Assembly: GCA_029532415.1 (NCBI GenBank)
Contig: JAQOTA010000050.1
Location: forward strand, 6,448,001 to 6,512,000
Length of the DNA stretch: 64,000 nucleotides
DNA from: Marasmius tenuissimus
Taxonomy: Eukaryota; Basidiomycota; Agaricomycetes; Agaricales; Marasmiaceae
Reading direction: 5' to 3'
The notes beneath the pieces are model-generated. The model ran no database searches. It saw nothing but the letters and a program-made list of their open reading frames with translations, and was not told the DNA's origin. Made by a program: the position numbers and the translations under genes. The stretch's first letter is position 1; every line of letters starts with the position of its first letter. Positions 1 to 10,361 of this stretch are shown in pieces.

Positions 1-1780
1 GGGAAAGAAGAGTTGTACACCAGCACCATCACCCTACGTTGGAGCCCAAATCTACGGGCATAGAGTCTGGCACATCACAAAACCGAAAATTTGGAGCGCA
101 CAGACAACTGACGCGCCTGACCCGTAGAGTCAGAAACAGAGCAGAGATAAAGTGGAGAATCGAGAAGGCAGGGCAAACTACGATTCGGAATATAGTGGTA
201 GCCAACGACTCCACCCCGCTTGAATGAAGGAAACAAGAAATGAGAGTCGAGGGGATTCCCGATATCAGCGACGGGAAGGTCTTCATTTGTAGCACCGTCT
301 GGGCGAGATAACAGATACGTTCTGGGTAAAAATCTGTGCCGGGTTTCGACAGAAAGGTTAGATAAAAAGGGCGGCGAGGAATCACGGAAGGGAAAATGAG
401 TGCATGGAGGTAGGAGGGGGCCATGGTCGAACGAACGAGGCCAACTTTTCGAATCGAGGTGACTTGGGCGAGACATGGGCGCTGTATAATCAAGGAGAGG
501 ACGTCGGACAGTTATAAGTCTGGACATCACCAGCTCACCCGTAGTGCCAGATAAAAAAAAAACACCTCCTAAAACCGTAGGCTCGGACGTAGTGACCAGA
601 ATGACGGCAGAGGAACGGTGGCGAAGCTTGCTCTGTTCGTGCATATGGCACAACCACACCGAAAGAAAACCAACGATAGCACCATCTTGTCCGACGAGGA
701 GAGGTGACGACTATCTAGATCGTAAGGCAAACCTAGTCGACAGCGACTGAGATCTGAGCCGCAGGTTGGGCGCAGCGGCATGGCGATGCCTCCATCGGAG
801 ACCACGACGAGAAGCACAAAAACAAAAAGACGAAACGACTGACAATCACCAGATCAAGGGTAAACGAGTAAGAACCCTGACACATCGTCATATCAAAGCT
901 GCAGGCTTGCTCAGACGTAGTGAAGAGGTTAACGCAGAGACACAACGGCGAAGCGTACCCCTTGCCCAGTGCTCGTTGGACAGCACAACCGTGACGGAGA
1001 AAAAACCAACGGCGACACCACCTCACCCGGATAAGAAACCTGACAATTAAGTACGTCGCAAAGCAGATTGCCCAGAGGTGCGGGTTGGATGTAACGCGAT
1101 ATGCGTCGTTCCCGTCTATAACGATAACAAAGAACGCCAACCCGAACGCGAGCGGAATGAAAGGCCGAGCACAAATTGACGCATAGTGACAGACAAGGGC
1201 CTAGTGAGGTCTCTAACACCCACGAAAGGAAAGGGGTGAGATATCCCATTCAGCGTCATCGAGTGAGGAGCCACGCCATGATATCCAAGTCGTAGGCCTG
1301 GGCGCAACGAACTGAAAGAGACGGCACGTGCAAACTGGCAACTTCATGATATACGAGCCTCGGGCAGCAAGAACGATGGGAGGAGAATATGATTATTGGG
1401 CCAAGATCCTCGTGTTCATGTTCGTATCTTCTGATCTTGCCCATAGTCAACGAGTCCACGTTCAGGAAACCTGCGTAGAGCCTGTCAGTGACCGCTGTAA
1501 AAACGTCAAACACACTAAAGGTAGGGTAGCTGAAGCCCTACGGATCCAAAACGACGAAACGATAAAGGCGTAAACAAGAACAGAGGCGTACCGGTAACAC
1601 TCACAGTATCCTATCCATATCAAGCCTCTTCAACATTCTTCCTATATCGTCTCCAGTTCGACGTTCACCCCTAGATAAACACAAACAAAACAAGAATAAG
1701 CGAGGGAAATGGACCACCTCCTAACAAAAAACAACTGGTCGTATGGAAAACTCTCTATTGGGCTTTTGACAGCAGGTTGA
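1..1780 (-). pseudogene. Decayed hydrophobic-protein-like region, oldest of three copies
   Basis: This stretch is a diverged relative of 20880-22780 (same strand) and 56230-58160 (opposite strand). On the minus strand short open pieces encode hydrophobic segments, for example VIDGNDAYRVTSNPHLWAI followed by CFATYLIVRFL around 1000-1130, matching IDGND and SNPQLWAYFATYLIVGFL in the copy at 21.9-22.2 kb. No continuous spliced frame could be built because stops and frame changes separate the pieces. I infer a dead copy of a gene for a multi-pass membrane protein. The family is not recognised. It could instead be a repeat whose reading frames are accidental. Confidence 0.4.
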
Positions 1781-1842
1781 ATTTAGTGGGGAGATCGTGG
1801 AAGTCGGGGTTCAAGAGATATCTCAGTCCGTACCAAGTTTTT

Positions 1843-2293
1843 GTCATTGCACGTGAGGCTCAAATCAGGTGGGACCACAGTCGGAAATTTCCGAAGATGC
1901 TGGCCTCCGGAGCCTCCGTCGTTTGCCCCTTTATTTCTCGCCGTCTGTCACTAACGGTGACTGGCACCTTTCCCATTTCGTTTTTGGTGATTCCTGTCAG
2001 TAATTATTTGATTTCTGCTAATTATTTATTTCAGGGTTTGCCAGGCGCTTCGGAATTCACGACGCGACGCGACCTGTCATCCCGCTCTCCTCACAGAACT
2101 CCTGCCTTCTTCTCCTTCGTGTCATGTCCCTGTATCTCCCTTTATCTTCTAGACCCATTGGGACCTCCGTTTTTACCGCCTTCAGCTGGCTATAACAGCC
2201 GTGGCCCAGATCGGTGAGCCCCATCCTTCATTCCCCCCCCCCACATATCCTCTCGAATCTATCATTCCCTTTCCCTCCCTTATTCTCGCTTCA
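1843..2293 (+). other. Leader region of the first transposon-borne gene
   Basis: Between the left end of the 7.3-kb element and the ATG at 2294. It is pyrimidine-rich toward 2060-2290 (long C and T runs, CCTTTCCCTCCC), as often seen just before basidiomycete start sites. An open frame at 1777-2217 crosses the element boundary and has no homolog-like features, so I read it as chance. No clear TATA box was seen. Confidence 0.4.
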
Positions 2294-3642
2294 ATGGCGT
2301 TATTTTCATCTTCGACCTCATCTCTGACAAGTTTTGAAAACGGACAACGCGTACATTATGCGTAGTAAGTGGGACCTTTTCTTTCGTTATAAACCCAGCT
2401 GATTCTGCGATTGCTATAGCCCGATTGACCATGCAGGCGAGCTAAAACCGCCTTTCCTTGTAGTCCAGGACATCACAAGTGGGAAGATACCCCTCCGTTG
2501 TCTTCACGGCCGTCTTGCGAGAGCATGGACAGTTCCCCTCACTGGCATGGGCGGGGAATACGAAGGAAAATCGTATGTAGGATGCAATGAGAACGCACTG
2601 AAATGCACCTACAAACGTACGTTGTCTATCAGGTGCTTTTCCGCCAATCACTGACGCGATACTTTCTAGTTGTTCTTGATGTTTTCTTTGTGCGCGGAAA
2701 AGGCAAACTCGACACGTTTTGTTATGATACAGGTGCGTGTGTCCTTTGGTTGGCCATTTGTATTCACCATTCTGACACTCTCCAGATGAGGTTGGCCCAA
2801 GGCCTCACCCCCAACCACCCTTCCCGGCCAGTTCCCCATTCCCACCTCGCTCATCTCAGCCGCCTCCCGCGGCTACTTTCACCCTGCCAACGTCTCTGCC
2901 ACCCTTCCCTTCATCCTTTCCACCTGGTGCAACGCCATCGTTTCTTCATGGTTTTATGACTAACACTCCCCCTCGGAAACCTGCCCCTCGTTCAAGGCCT
3001 GTTCTTCCTACACCATCGCCATCGCCTTCCATTCAAAGGAAAACAAAAGGAAGAGTCAGTACAGATCGCAAGCGCAGGGCTGCTCAGAAGGCCGAACTCA
3101 CCCGGAATACCAAAGCCATAGAGAAGGGCACTTCTCCCGATACAAGGGACTTGACCTGGCGCTCAGCAGATGAGTCGACGATGTTTTATGGATCGCCCAA
3201 GTCGTTCGCTAAGTTTTATGAAGGTATATAGCTACTATTCTATTCTTGATCTTTGGTTGACGTCTTTTCTAGAATACGACAATGTCAACGGGTATTACGC
3301 TCAACAAGAACAAACCCCTGTAGTCCTGGATACACCTGGTGCTGGACCCTCCACGGTCGCAGGCCCTTCGCGTATTGGTATGCTCACCATCTTACCAGTG
3401 GCTTCTTACAGCTGAATCTCTATAGACGGTGCATCTGTTACGAGTCGATCCATGGTCACTAGCTCCTCAATGATACTTGAAGGTAAGGCTGCCTCCCGGT
3501 TGTATTTGGGTAGCTCACGCATGTAGTCTCAGGCGCCGGAACATCCGATAGTCCTTTTGCACTCAACGATGATTATGAAGCCCCTCAATGCGAGGTTTGT
3601 AGAGAGCCTGTGTACGATTTTCATGTTTGTGAGCTGTGCTAG
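2294..3642 (+). CDS. Proline-rich protein with C-terminal CxxC pair, transposon-borne, unknown function
   Basis: Seven exons agree in phase and give a 346-residue protein: 2294-2364, 2420-2616, 2670-2732, 2786-3223, 3273-3377, 3426-3482 and 3533-3642. It starts MALFSSSTSSLTSFENGQ. Residues about 1-110 look like a folded domain with several cysteines (GCNENALKCTYK, DTFCYDT). About 110-175 is proline-rich and about 175-235 is basic (KTKGRVSTDRKRRAAQKAE). The last residues are CEVCREPVYDFHVCELC followed by a stop, two CxxC pairs that could bind one zinc ion. The donor GTACGT after 2616 and the other splice sites are conventional, which supports a real, intact gene. I do not recognise the family. 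Its place beside a MULE transposase inside one insertion suggests a DNA-binding accessory or regulatory role, but that is inference. Confidence 0.72.
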
Positions 3643-3829
3643 CTGTGTTTGGTGTGGCCATGGTCTTTGCTCCTGCTTATGATATGCTTTCGTGACTTCT
3701 TTGTTTGGTCTGCATCGGCGTATGAATTGTTTCAACTCCTTCGCGTTTGTTGTTCAGAAAGTATGCAAAACCTAATTCGTCCTGGTTGTACTATTCATAG
3801 CGTAGAGATTGTTTTATAAGATTGGAAAC

Positions 3830-4922
3830 TTAATTGTCGTGTACATGTACAAGTAGCTCTTCCAAGGTAGAATACAGTTCGATTCGTTCTGAAGATGCAG
3901 TGGATTTCTGGGCCATTGCCTCCAACCATATGTCGTGATCTGATTCCCGGAGCTCTCCATCGGTCATTCCTCCATTGTCAACCCAACGAAAGATGGCGCC
4001 AGCAGTGTATTGCGTAAAGGAGGTGCGTTCATCACCTGTCAAATGTTTGTTAGAGGCTTGCTTGCAATGAGCACCAGATGGAGATTTGGGCTCACCTTCA
4101 GCAATCCGGGTGTTCGAGTGCGTCACGACAGCAGAAGGGATGAGAACAGTTGAGCCGGATGGGAAATCAATGACCAGCTTCAGTTCCCAAAGAATCAGGC
4201 GGGCGCTCCTAGTGGGATCGAAGTCTCCAAGGGCTGTGATAGCGCACCAACCAAAAGCCCAATTGAGATGATCTCGGTGCTTGAACATTCAAACTTTTCC
4301 GCCGAAATTGAAGGCAGCCGCCGCAAATACGTTGTCGTCAGTGAAGTTCCGAGGAACATGCGAGAGTCTTGGATGGTTGTAGACAAAGTCCATGACTTAG
4401 CAAGTTTGTGGCAGTGGTCAAGCAATAAAATGTAGGCTTACCGACCGTAAAAAGTACACCATCTCAAATCAGCACCGGTGTCTGGGTTCTGGAGTAGTAC
4501 CTCCCGCGCTAGAGATTGAAACAGCGTAAGAAATTTGCTTCTTGTCTTCACCTGGAAGAAGGTTGAGCTCTGAATTCTCAGGATAGGTCCTATTGGGTCA
4601 GAACCATTTCATGAGTCGCCGGAAACCAACCTTCTTCCAGGTGCAGAAAAGAAACTTCAAAGAAAACACCAAAAGAAGGAACCGGAAAGCACATACCGCT
4701 GGGCGATGTCGTGGCAGGAGGCAAGGTACTGGCAACCTTAAAAACTAAGTTCAAACACCGACCAGTGGCACTGGCTGACACGCTCACATGTTCAATTTTC
4801 TTTATGCCGGCAGTGGAAGGAATAGCGTGTGGCTCGAATATTGGGTCCCTGAATCTGCTACTCACAGTAACATAGCCATTGGTAACAGGGCTCGTAGGGC
4901 AGAAAAGTTTTTGATACAACAT
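3830..4922 (-). pseudogene. Probable TET/JBP-like 2-oxoglutarate/Fe(II) dioxygenase, interrupted
   Basis: The readable core runs MDFVYNHPRLSHVPRNFTDD and on, to AFNFGGKV, then an in-frame TGA, then MFKHRDHLNWAFGWCAITAL. After a 60-base intron (about 4039-4098, phase 1) it continues GDERTSFTQYTAGAIFRWVD and stops at 3830. The HRD triplet fits the HxD iron site, THSN a distal histidine, and the Arg of ERTSFTQY the 2-oxoglutarate-binding position. This layout is known for the fungal TET/JBP expansions, which oxidise 5-methylcytosine and are linked to transposons. The family call is from memory of the motif pattern, not a search. The TGA directly before HxD and the unresolved upstream exons (pieces at 4441-4560 and 4600-4922, for example LLQNPDTGADLRW) mark it as broken or at least not translatable as read. 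Confidence 0.55.
4550..4643. repeat. 17-bp perfect inverted repeat
   Basis: CACCTGGAAGAAGGTTG at 4550-4566 is the exact reverse complement of 4627-4643. The two arms are 60 bases apart and could form a stem-loop. It lies in the unresolved 5' part of the TET/JBP-like gene, where reading frames break, so it may be a trace of a local inversion. Confidence 0.6.
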
Positions 4923-4961
4923 ACGATGGAATATATAGTTACAGTCCGGGAAACCCCGCCC

Positions 4962-7900
4962 TTAGGTCGTACTGTGGGAGTCGTGTCGCTTTTGCCTCCT
5001 CTCGTTCGAAGGGGCCCGTAGCTCTCGTGGCCGTTTCAAACCCACTGTTCTTCCTCTCTCAGACTCAGTTGCGGGACAACCAGCTGTCACCGAGAGCAAT
5101 CTGTCAGCATCGCTACTGCCTCCGACCGATTGCAACGCCAGCACCCGAGCTTGGATGGTAGACATCACGTCTTGTAGCTCTGAGATCTCTGGTGATTCTG
5201 GGCTGAGTGTCGAAAGGTCCCCAAATAGACCGTTTAGGCCGTGGAGTTGCGGTAAAAGCTGCGCGGTGGTGTGCTGAATCTTTGCTTGTATCTGAGCATT
5301 GATTGTCCGGCGCTGGTCTTCGTTCAAATTCTCCTGTTGAGAATTGAGAATCTAGACATAGATCAAAGCTCGGAAACGTACCGGAGGCTCAAATATCTCC
5401 TCGTAAACAATGTTCTCTAGATCCCCGGTATGTTCTTCATCGTTCAAACCGCTGCTATCTTCTCCAACCATCAGTGTGGTAGTGTCTTGCGCGGAGGCTT
5501 GAATCTCGGAGAAAGCAGAGACGGATGGTGGGTGGGGAATAGATGGTACCAACGGCGGTGGGGTTGAGGCCATAGGGCTCAGAGATGTTGTAGATGAGAA
5601 CTTCTGTACACCAAGGGCAGTTTCGAGTGTCGACGGGTAGAAGAGAGGAGGCGCATTACTCTTGAGAAGGGAGTGGTGTAGGAGCGAGCGCATTGCCCGC
5701 AGGTGTTTACAAGCACCCCCATGCTCCTGAAAGTCAAGGCAAGTACACGATGCTCGTCCGTCGCGGTGCATGGAGAGGAAGTAACATGCTTCGTTTGATT
5801 TAGAGGATAGACAACGCCCAGCGAAGGTCTCGGAATCGGCACCGGGGCTCCATCCTACCCTCTGTAGTGACATTATGGTCCTCGCCTGCTGGTCACGAGT
5901 TTCATCTTCGGGCCACCAGCAGACGCCTGCACCTTTTCCTCTCTTCTCTGACTTTTCCTGCCCTTGAATCCGCACTAGGTCTTTCCCTCCTGCCTGGTTC
6001 TTGAATCGTTCCGTGAGCCAGTCGGTGTATTGAGACTGAACGAGCCGTCGGTTATAGATCCCGGGTAGAATTCGTGTGCAGAGAAGGTGGATGAGATAGT
6101 CAAAACGAAGGCGATGTCCAGAGTGAAACCAGTGCGCGAGGTGCTTGCGCTTGAGGATACCGTTGAAAGATTCCAGGTGATTGGTTGTGGGGACCACCCC
6201 CTCGATGGGTATCTTGAGGAGGTTGGAGACGGTGAGTCGTCCGCATGCAGACCAGCTTCGCCACATGGAGACATCCATCCAGTTAGTCGTAAGATATAGG
6301 AGGTGTTTCTTCCCTGCTTGAGCCGCGCTCGTAGCTTCGACAATATTATCGCTGATGATAGCGTTGAGGTAGGTGTGTTGCTTGACCACGAGATCCTTCG
6401 CTTCTTCATAGTTGGCGCTATTGAGGAGCCTGATAACCCTTGAGTACAAGCTTTGAAGGAGATAAACAATGGACTTACCCCGTCTCCAGGCCTCGTAGCT
6501 GATCGCGAACATGGTCCTTCCAGAAATTCGGTTTTGAGGGGTCGCCCGAGCCAAGAGCCTTCTTGCGGTTGTTCAGCCAGCACTGGCGAACATGGAACTT
6601 GCAAAGGAGAAGGTATATTGAGGGCCAGACAAGCAAGAGAGCACCACGCTCCTTGGTATCCGTGTCAGTGATAACAGAGAAGGGCGTGAAAGGCTCTGAT
6701 CCGGTAGGTCGTTGGGAGCTCAGGTAGCCCTTCCACGCTCGGAGAAGCTTTTCGAGGATGGCCGTATTGTAGCCAGCGTGAGTCGCACGGTTACCAGTAG
6801 GAGCCGAGAATAGGAAGAGGGCAATAGGGAGTCCTTTTCCCTGCGAATCGACAGCGAGGGCAATGAAAAGTAGTAGCCTGACAGTACAGACCCCAAACGT
6901 GCCATCAAGAACAAGCTGCGAGCGGTGAGCATGCTTCCACGCCGTCCTGTCCATCTCTGGCGTGGAAATACAAACCTCAAAACGATCTCTGGCTTCTGCA
7001 CGCTCCTGATAGTGGAAAACCTGAGAGGCGACCTCGGGCTTGTAGCGGGGAGAGTTCGGATTGAGCCAGTCAGAGATGTTATACTGCGGTGGGTTCTTGA
7101 CGTCGATCCCGAGAGTTCGAGCATACTTTGCATAGAGAGCCGCGCTGTCAGAAGCTAGGAGTAGGTAGCGTACATTAGCGGTTTCGGGATCATACGATAA
7201 CATTCCGCGGTACGACCGTTGTTGAATCATACGTTGGTTTGTATCTTGTATAGCTGTCAGGCTTTCAGAGTGGTCAGCAACTGTAGAACAAATCTAACAG
7301 CAACCATACCTTGCATCATTTTCGAGCTGAGCCAGAGCAACCTCGTAGACGTGCTCATGAAGGGGGATGGGAGGAAGACGCTCAAGGACCGAGTCTTGAC
7401 ATTCAGCGTTGTGCGAGAGCACCCGGGAGATTTCAGATACCGTTCTGTGCGTCAAGCTCTCCGCGACTTCAACGTGGGCTAGACATCCAGTAAACGGCCA
7501 GGGTGCCCTTCGTTTCCACGGCTTCCCTTTCACGCCACGACCCTCGCGAGCACGCGCCTTTACATCTTGCTCCTGTCGCGCGCTACTGTCGTATCCAGAA
7601 ACACTGTGAAATGGTGAGACCCATGGAAAATCCAGAAGAGAAGTCGTTACCATTGGTAAAGTGTTCTCTTCATTTTACCTCCTTTGTTTGTTGTCCACGT
7701 CGTTGACCATTCGATACTCCATTTCCTCTCCAGGGATGCCGTCGATTCTCCATCAAGTCCGAGCTCGAACAGTTTCACTCTTGCTTGTTCCTGCTGAATG
7801 TTATCGCTTGGGTCGTACACCAAACGTACTAATTGCCTCTCTGCCGAACCCTCAGCGTACAGCTCGTACAGCTCAGACTTTTGAGCCGGCGAGAGCTTGA

Positions 7901-8057
7901 GTCGGTCGATGGTCGTCTTTGGCTGGTAGGACTGTCAGGGGCACCCCGCAAATCAAGTACGAGGAGCACAAACCTTTCCCTTGACTTTCAGCGCAGGGTG
8001 AGAGGGCACTTTCGAGCCAGCTTGTACCCAGGAGACAGCCGCTTTCGTTCCGAACAT
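4962..8057 (-). CDS. MULE-type transposase with SWIM zinc finger
   Basis: Six exons join in phase: 8057-7974, 7931-7651, 7603-7305, 7253-6479, 6438-5382 (or from 6429) and 5333-4962. They give about 955 residues with no stop. An N-terminal zinc-type region (YQC..., FTGCLAHVEV, SHNAEC) is followed by the RNase-H-like MULE core. The core has Asp in LVLDGTF (near residue 338), Asp in VITDTDTKERG (near 418), the LCKFHVRQCW motif, and Glu in NHLESFNG (near 568). A SWIM finger CTCLDFQEHGGACKH follows, then a polar tail ending near RRQKRHDSHSTT. The enzyme would cut and join element ends in the nucleus. It is one of three genes inside the 7.3-kb insertion and reads as potentially intact. The start is the first in-phase ATG. 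Coding-like sequence continues upstream to about 8375 (SPDEQRRFARTLHLDNT) but its frame does not connect cleanly, so the N-terminus may be truncated. Confidence 0.82.
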
Positions 8058-9095
8058 GATAGCTTGGGAGAAGAGCTGAAAGAGGTGAGACAGTGCGACG
8101 TGTAAACCTCAGATGAAGCTGCCGCCGGGAAATGAGAGTCCTGATCGTTGCTTGGACTGTAAATTCCAGATGATTAGCCCAATGAATACTATTCAAACAA
8201 TGGACTCTCACCTTTATTGTGCGTAGTAGTACCGTTCGTCGCTGGGGAACGAGCTCAAATTGTAGCGCTGGCTTCTGGCTGGTCCGTGCGCAAAAGGACA
8301 GTGTTGTCAAGATGCAGAGTCCGTGCAAATCGCCTCTGCTCATCCGGGGAGCTTGTGTCCGTTTTTGGGGCTCTCAAAACTCAAGAAATTTATCACACGA
8401 AGTGGTTTGTACGTTGAAAAATAGACATTTATTGACTTTCGTGACGCGACAGCTGGTTTCTGTGAATAAGTAGATATAGCCGGCCGCAAAACTGCACGAG
8501 AAGACTCCGTTTCAGCATTTGGAATACCCATAAACGCACATAAACGTACCATATCCAAAATGGTCGGGATTGTCCCTGACACCTGATAATACCAAGGCTT
8601 CCTTTCCTCCGAAAAGATGCCCGTCATCGATAGTTGGATATGACGGAAATTCCTGGGTTCCTCTTGGTGTGTTCCAGTCCTCGCGGGTATTTCTTTGACT
8701 CGGGACGAGCGTAGGCAGTAGACAGAGCCTTGGACACGTCAGTATACGGAGAAAAGGGAGGGAAAACACATACCGGTTACCTGTACCTAACCAGCTTGGC
8801 GGTCCTGCGCCTATCTATAATCCGATTGCCAGCCAGGTTGACGGCCTTCTGTGAAAGAGATTGTTGACACTGTCAGTGATAGGAATCGAAGGAGATATGC
8901 CGTGGAGCTTACTATGGGTTAGCAGAGGTTAGCAGCGCCCAGAGGTTAGCAGAGGGCCTAGAAAGGGGTCGCGTCGACGTTACACGTTGGACGTTCGGGA
9001 ACAAAATCATTTTCGCCCGGGGAGTCGCCCGATATTCCGGAAAACCGAGCTTGCGTCATATACCGAACGTAATGTATATAGCACGTGTACTTACG
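8058..9095. other. Upstream part of the 7.3-kb element
   Basis: Sequence between the transposase start and the right inverted end. Minus-strand coding-like fragments lie at 8060-8375 (SPDEQRRFARTLHLDNT, then FPSDERPSNDQ in another frame) and may be a decayed first exon of the transposase. From 8880 to 8960 there is a short GGTTAGCAG-type tandem repeat. I see no further gene from 8520 to 9095. Confidence 0.35.
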
Positions 9096-9227
9096 AAAAA
9101 CTTGGTACGCACTAGCTTTCCGGTTCAAGAGAGATGAGATCACATCACGTCATCGAAGAAAAGGAAATGAGTTCTCACGCCGACAATAATGCAGAGTATC
9201 GGTTGATCAGCGGGTGAAAAACGTTTC

Positions 9228-9336
9228 TCCGACCTGCCTGGTTCGAACAGGCGACCCCAAGATCAAGGTAAGTCTAATTGCAGATCCTCACAGTGCCTAT
9301 TACAGTCTTGTGCTCTTCCAACTGAGCTAAGGTCGG
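9228..9336 (-). tRNA. tRNA-Tyr (GTA) with intron
   Basis: On the minus strand the gene starts CCGACCTTAGCTCAGTTGG and ends with the T-arm GCCTGTTCGAACCAGGC, the acceptor strand AGGTCGG and discriminator A. The seven acceptor pairs match. The anticodon loop has CTGTAA with GTA as anticodon, and the 3' half of the anticodon stem resumes at ATCTTGGGG after an intron of about 35 bases. It lies immediately outside the right end of the 7.3-kb element. The copies at 22927-23019 and 55974-56064 have lost stem pairing. Confidence 0.88.
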
Positions 9337-9669
9337 TTACATCCACCTTGGCTAAGGAGCGGACCACATACCGCCTGCCAATTGAACTGCGGCCCTATCT
9401 CGAGTTCAAGTCGTGAATATAGCCGTCGTCATTCAGCCCCGCCTTTCGAGTTCAATGATTCTAGTCAGCCCTTTCTTTCTGCTGACACCACTTCCATCCA
9501 AACACGAAGCGATACGAGAGGTCAAAGCGGCGCCATTTGGTTGAGGTAAGATGGTAAACGCGCGTGAATCTTGTCAAGACAAAGCCAACGACAATACAAG
9601 CGAAACCTCTGGTCCATCATCATAAAAGAAAGAGCCCAACAGGTCAAAAGAGAGGAATATACACGTAAG

Positions 9670-9772
9670 TGATCCCTGCCCGGATTGAACGGACGACCTT
9701 CTGGATGCCAAACCGTGGACACTATGTGCCTGGTCACTGGAATCAGATGCTCTACCGCTGAGCTAAGGGATC
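9670..9772 (-). tRNA. tRNA-Trp (CCA) with intron
   Basis: The minus strand reads GATCCCTTAGCTCAGCGG, then GAGCATCTGATTCCAG with anticodon CCA, then an intron of about 31 bases, then CCAGAAGGTCGTCCGTTCAA and the acceptor AGGGATC with discriminator A. Acceptor pairs are complete and the T-stem GTCCG/CGGGC pairs with one G-T. The top pair of the anticodon stem (A31-C39) is mismatched, so function is likely but not certain. Related copies are at 23388-23478 and 55520-55610, with a decayed one near 48037. Confidence 0.85.
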
Positions 9773-10266
9773 TTTCACCCAAGCGGTTGAGCTCAAAATA
9801 TTGCATGTGCGGTGTTCGGGCCATTCCAGAATCGAGATTAGCAATGAGTGAATACTTAACAAAGCTCGTAGGTTGCTGAGAGCGAAGGAAAGGAATAGTT
9901 GCTGAATGGATAAGGTCTTTTCCCCAAAAGCAGCAGAACAGTTTGATAACAATTAATCACTTGAAACCTCACGGTTTTGATAATGAGTGAACCGCAGATG
10001 AAGTACTCTGAAACCCAAGGCACTTGGAATGGAAGACAACTGACGTCCAGCCCACACGGCGACTGATCCATTTCAAAGATTTGGTAGCGTTATTGGTGCA
10101 AGGCTCGTGTTTTACAGTCCGGGGGAGTACGAGTAGTGAACGTCAAGGGGGCAAATCAACTGAGCGCTAAAAAAGCTAGTGCGGCACTGGGAAAAAGAAC
10201 TGAACTTTTTCTGACAGGTAATTACTACTCACGGGTGACGCCAAAAAATTGTCCAATCGACGCCAT
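9773..10266. other. Spacer between tRNA genes
   Basis: No supported gene. The spacer at 9337-9669 between the Tyr and Trp genes is likewise empty. Open frames here are antisense or cross the tRNA genes. Confidence 0.4.
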
Positions 10267-10361
10267 TTCCGTTACAGGGAATCGAACCCTGGGTTATCGC
10301 GCTCCATTCTATCCCGATCGTTTATGAGAGGCGATAATGTTAGCCACGACACCATAACGGA
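10267..10361 (-). tRNA. tRNA-Glu (CTC) with intron
   Basis: The minus strand starts TCCGTTATGGTGTCGTGGCT and ends CAGGGTTCGATTCCCTG, then TAACGGA with discriminator A. Acceptor and T stems pair fully. The anticodon stem ATCGC/GCGAT encloses the loop CTCTCAT with anticodon CTC, split by an intron of about 23 bases (AAACGATC and on). Only its 3' half survives in the duplicated blocks, at about 23195-23245 (plus) and 55762-55810 (minus). Confidence 0.87.

Larger units (their letters stand above)
1819..9121. mobile_element. 7.3-kb MULE-type transposon carrying a TET/JBP-like gene and a zinc-site protein gene
   Basis: The segment lies between two copies of the 11-bp direct repeat GGTTCAAGAGA (1808-1818 and 9122-9132). 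Just inside are inverted ends: 1825-1842 reads AGTCCGTACCAAGTTTTT, and the complement of 9096-9113 reads AGTGCGTACCAAGTTTTT. A CACGTG lies a few bases further in on both sides. The flanks join the decayed region ending near 1780 to the tRNA-Tyr side. The related loci at 22.75-22.93 kb and 56.06-56.25 kb have this junction without the insert. It contains a plus-strand gene (2294-3642), a minus-strand TET/JBP-like gene (3830-4922) and a minus-strand MULE transposase (4962-8057). Target duplications of 8-11 bp are usual for MULEs. The outermost 6-8 bases do not pair, so the exact tips are uncertain. Confidence 0.72.

Noticed and set aside
1777..2217. 146-residue open frame on the plus strand
   Set aside because: It crosses the left boundary of the 7.3-kb element and has no motif or splice continuation. 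It is more likely leader DNA of the gene starting at 2294.
4962..8057. KDZ-type transposase
   Set aside because: The LVLDGTF, VITD and CxxxH motifs together with a SWIM finger fit MULE, and the KDZ-specific cysteine clusters were not seen.
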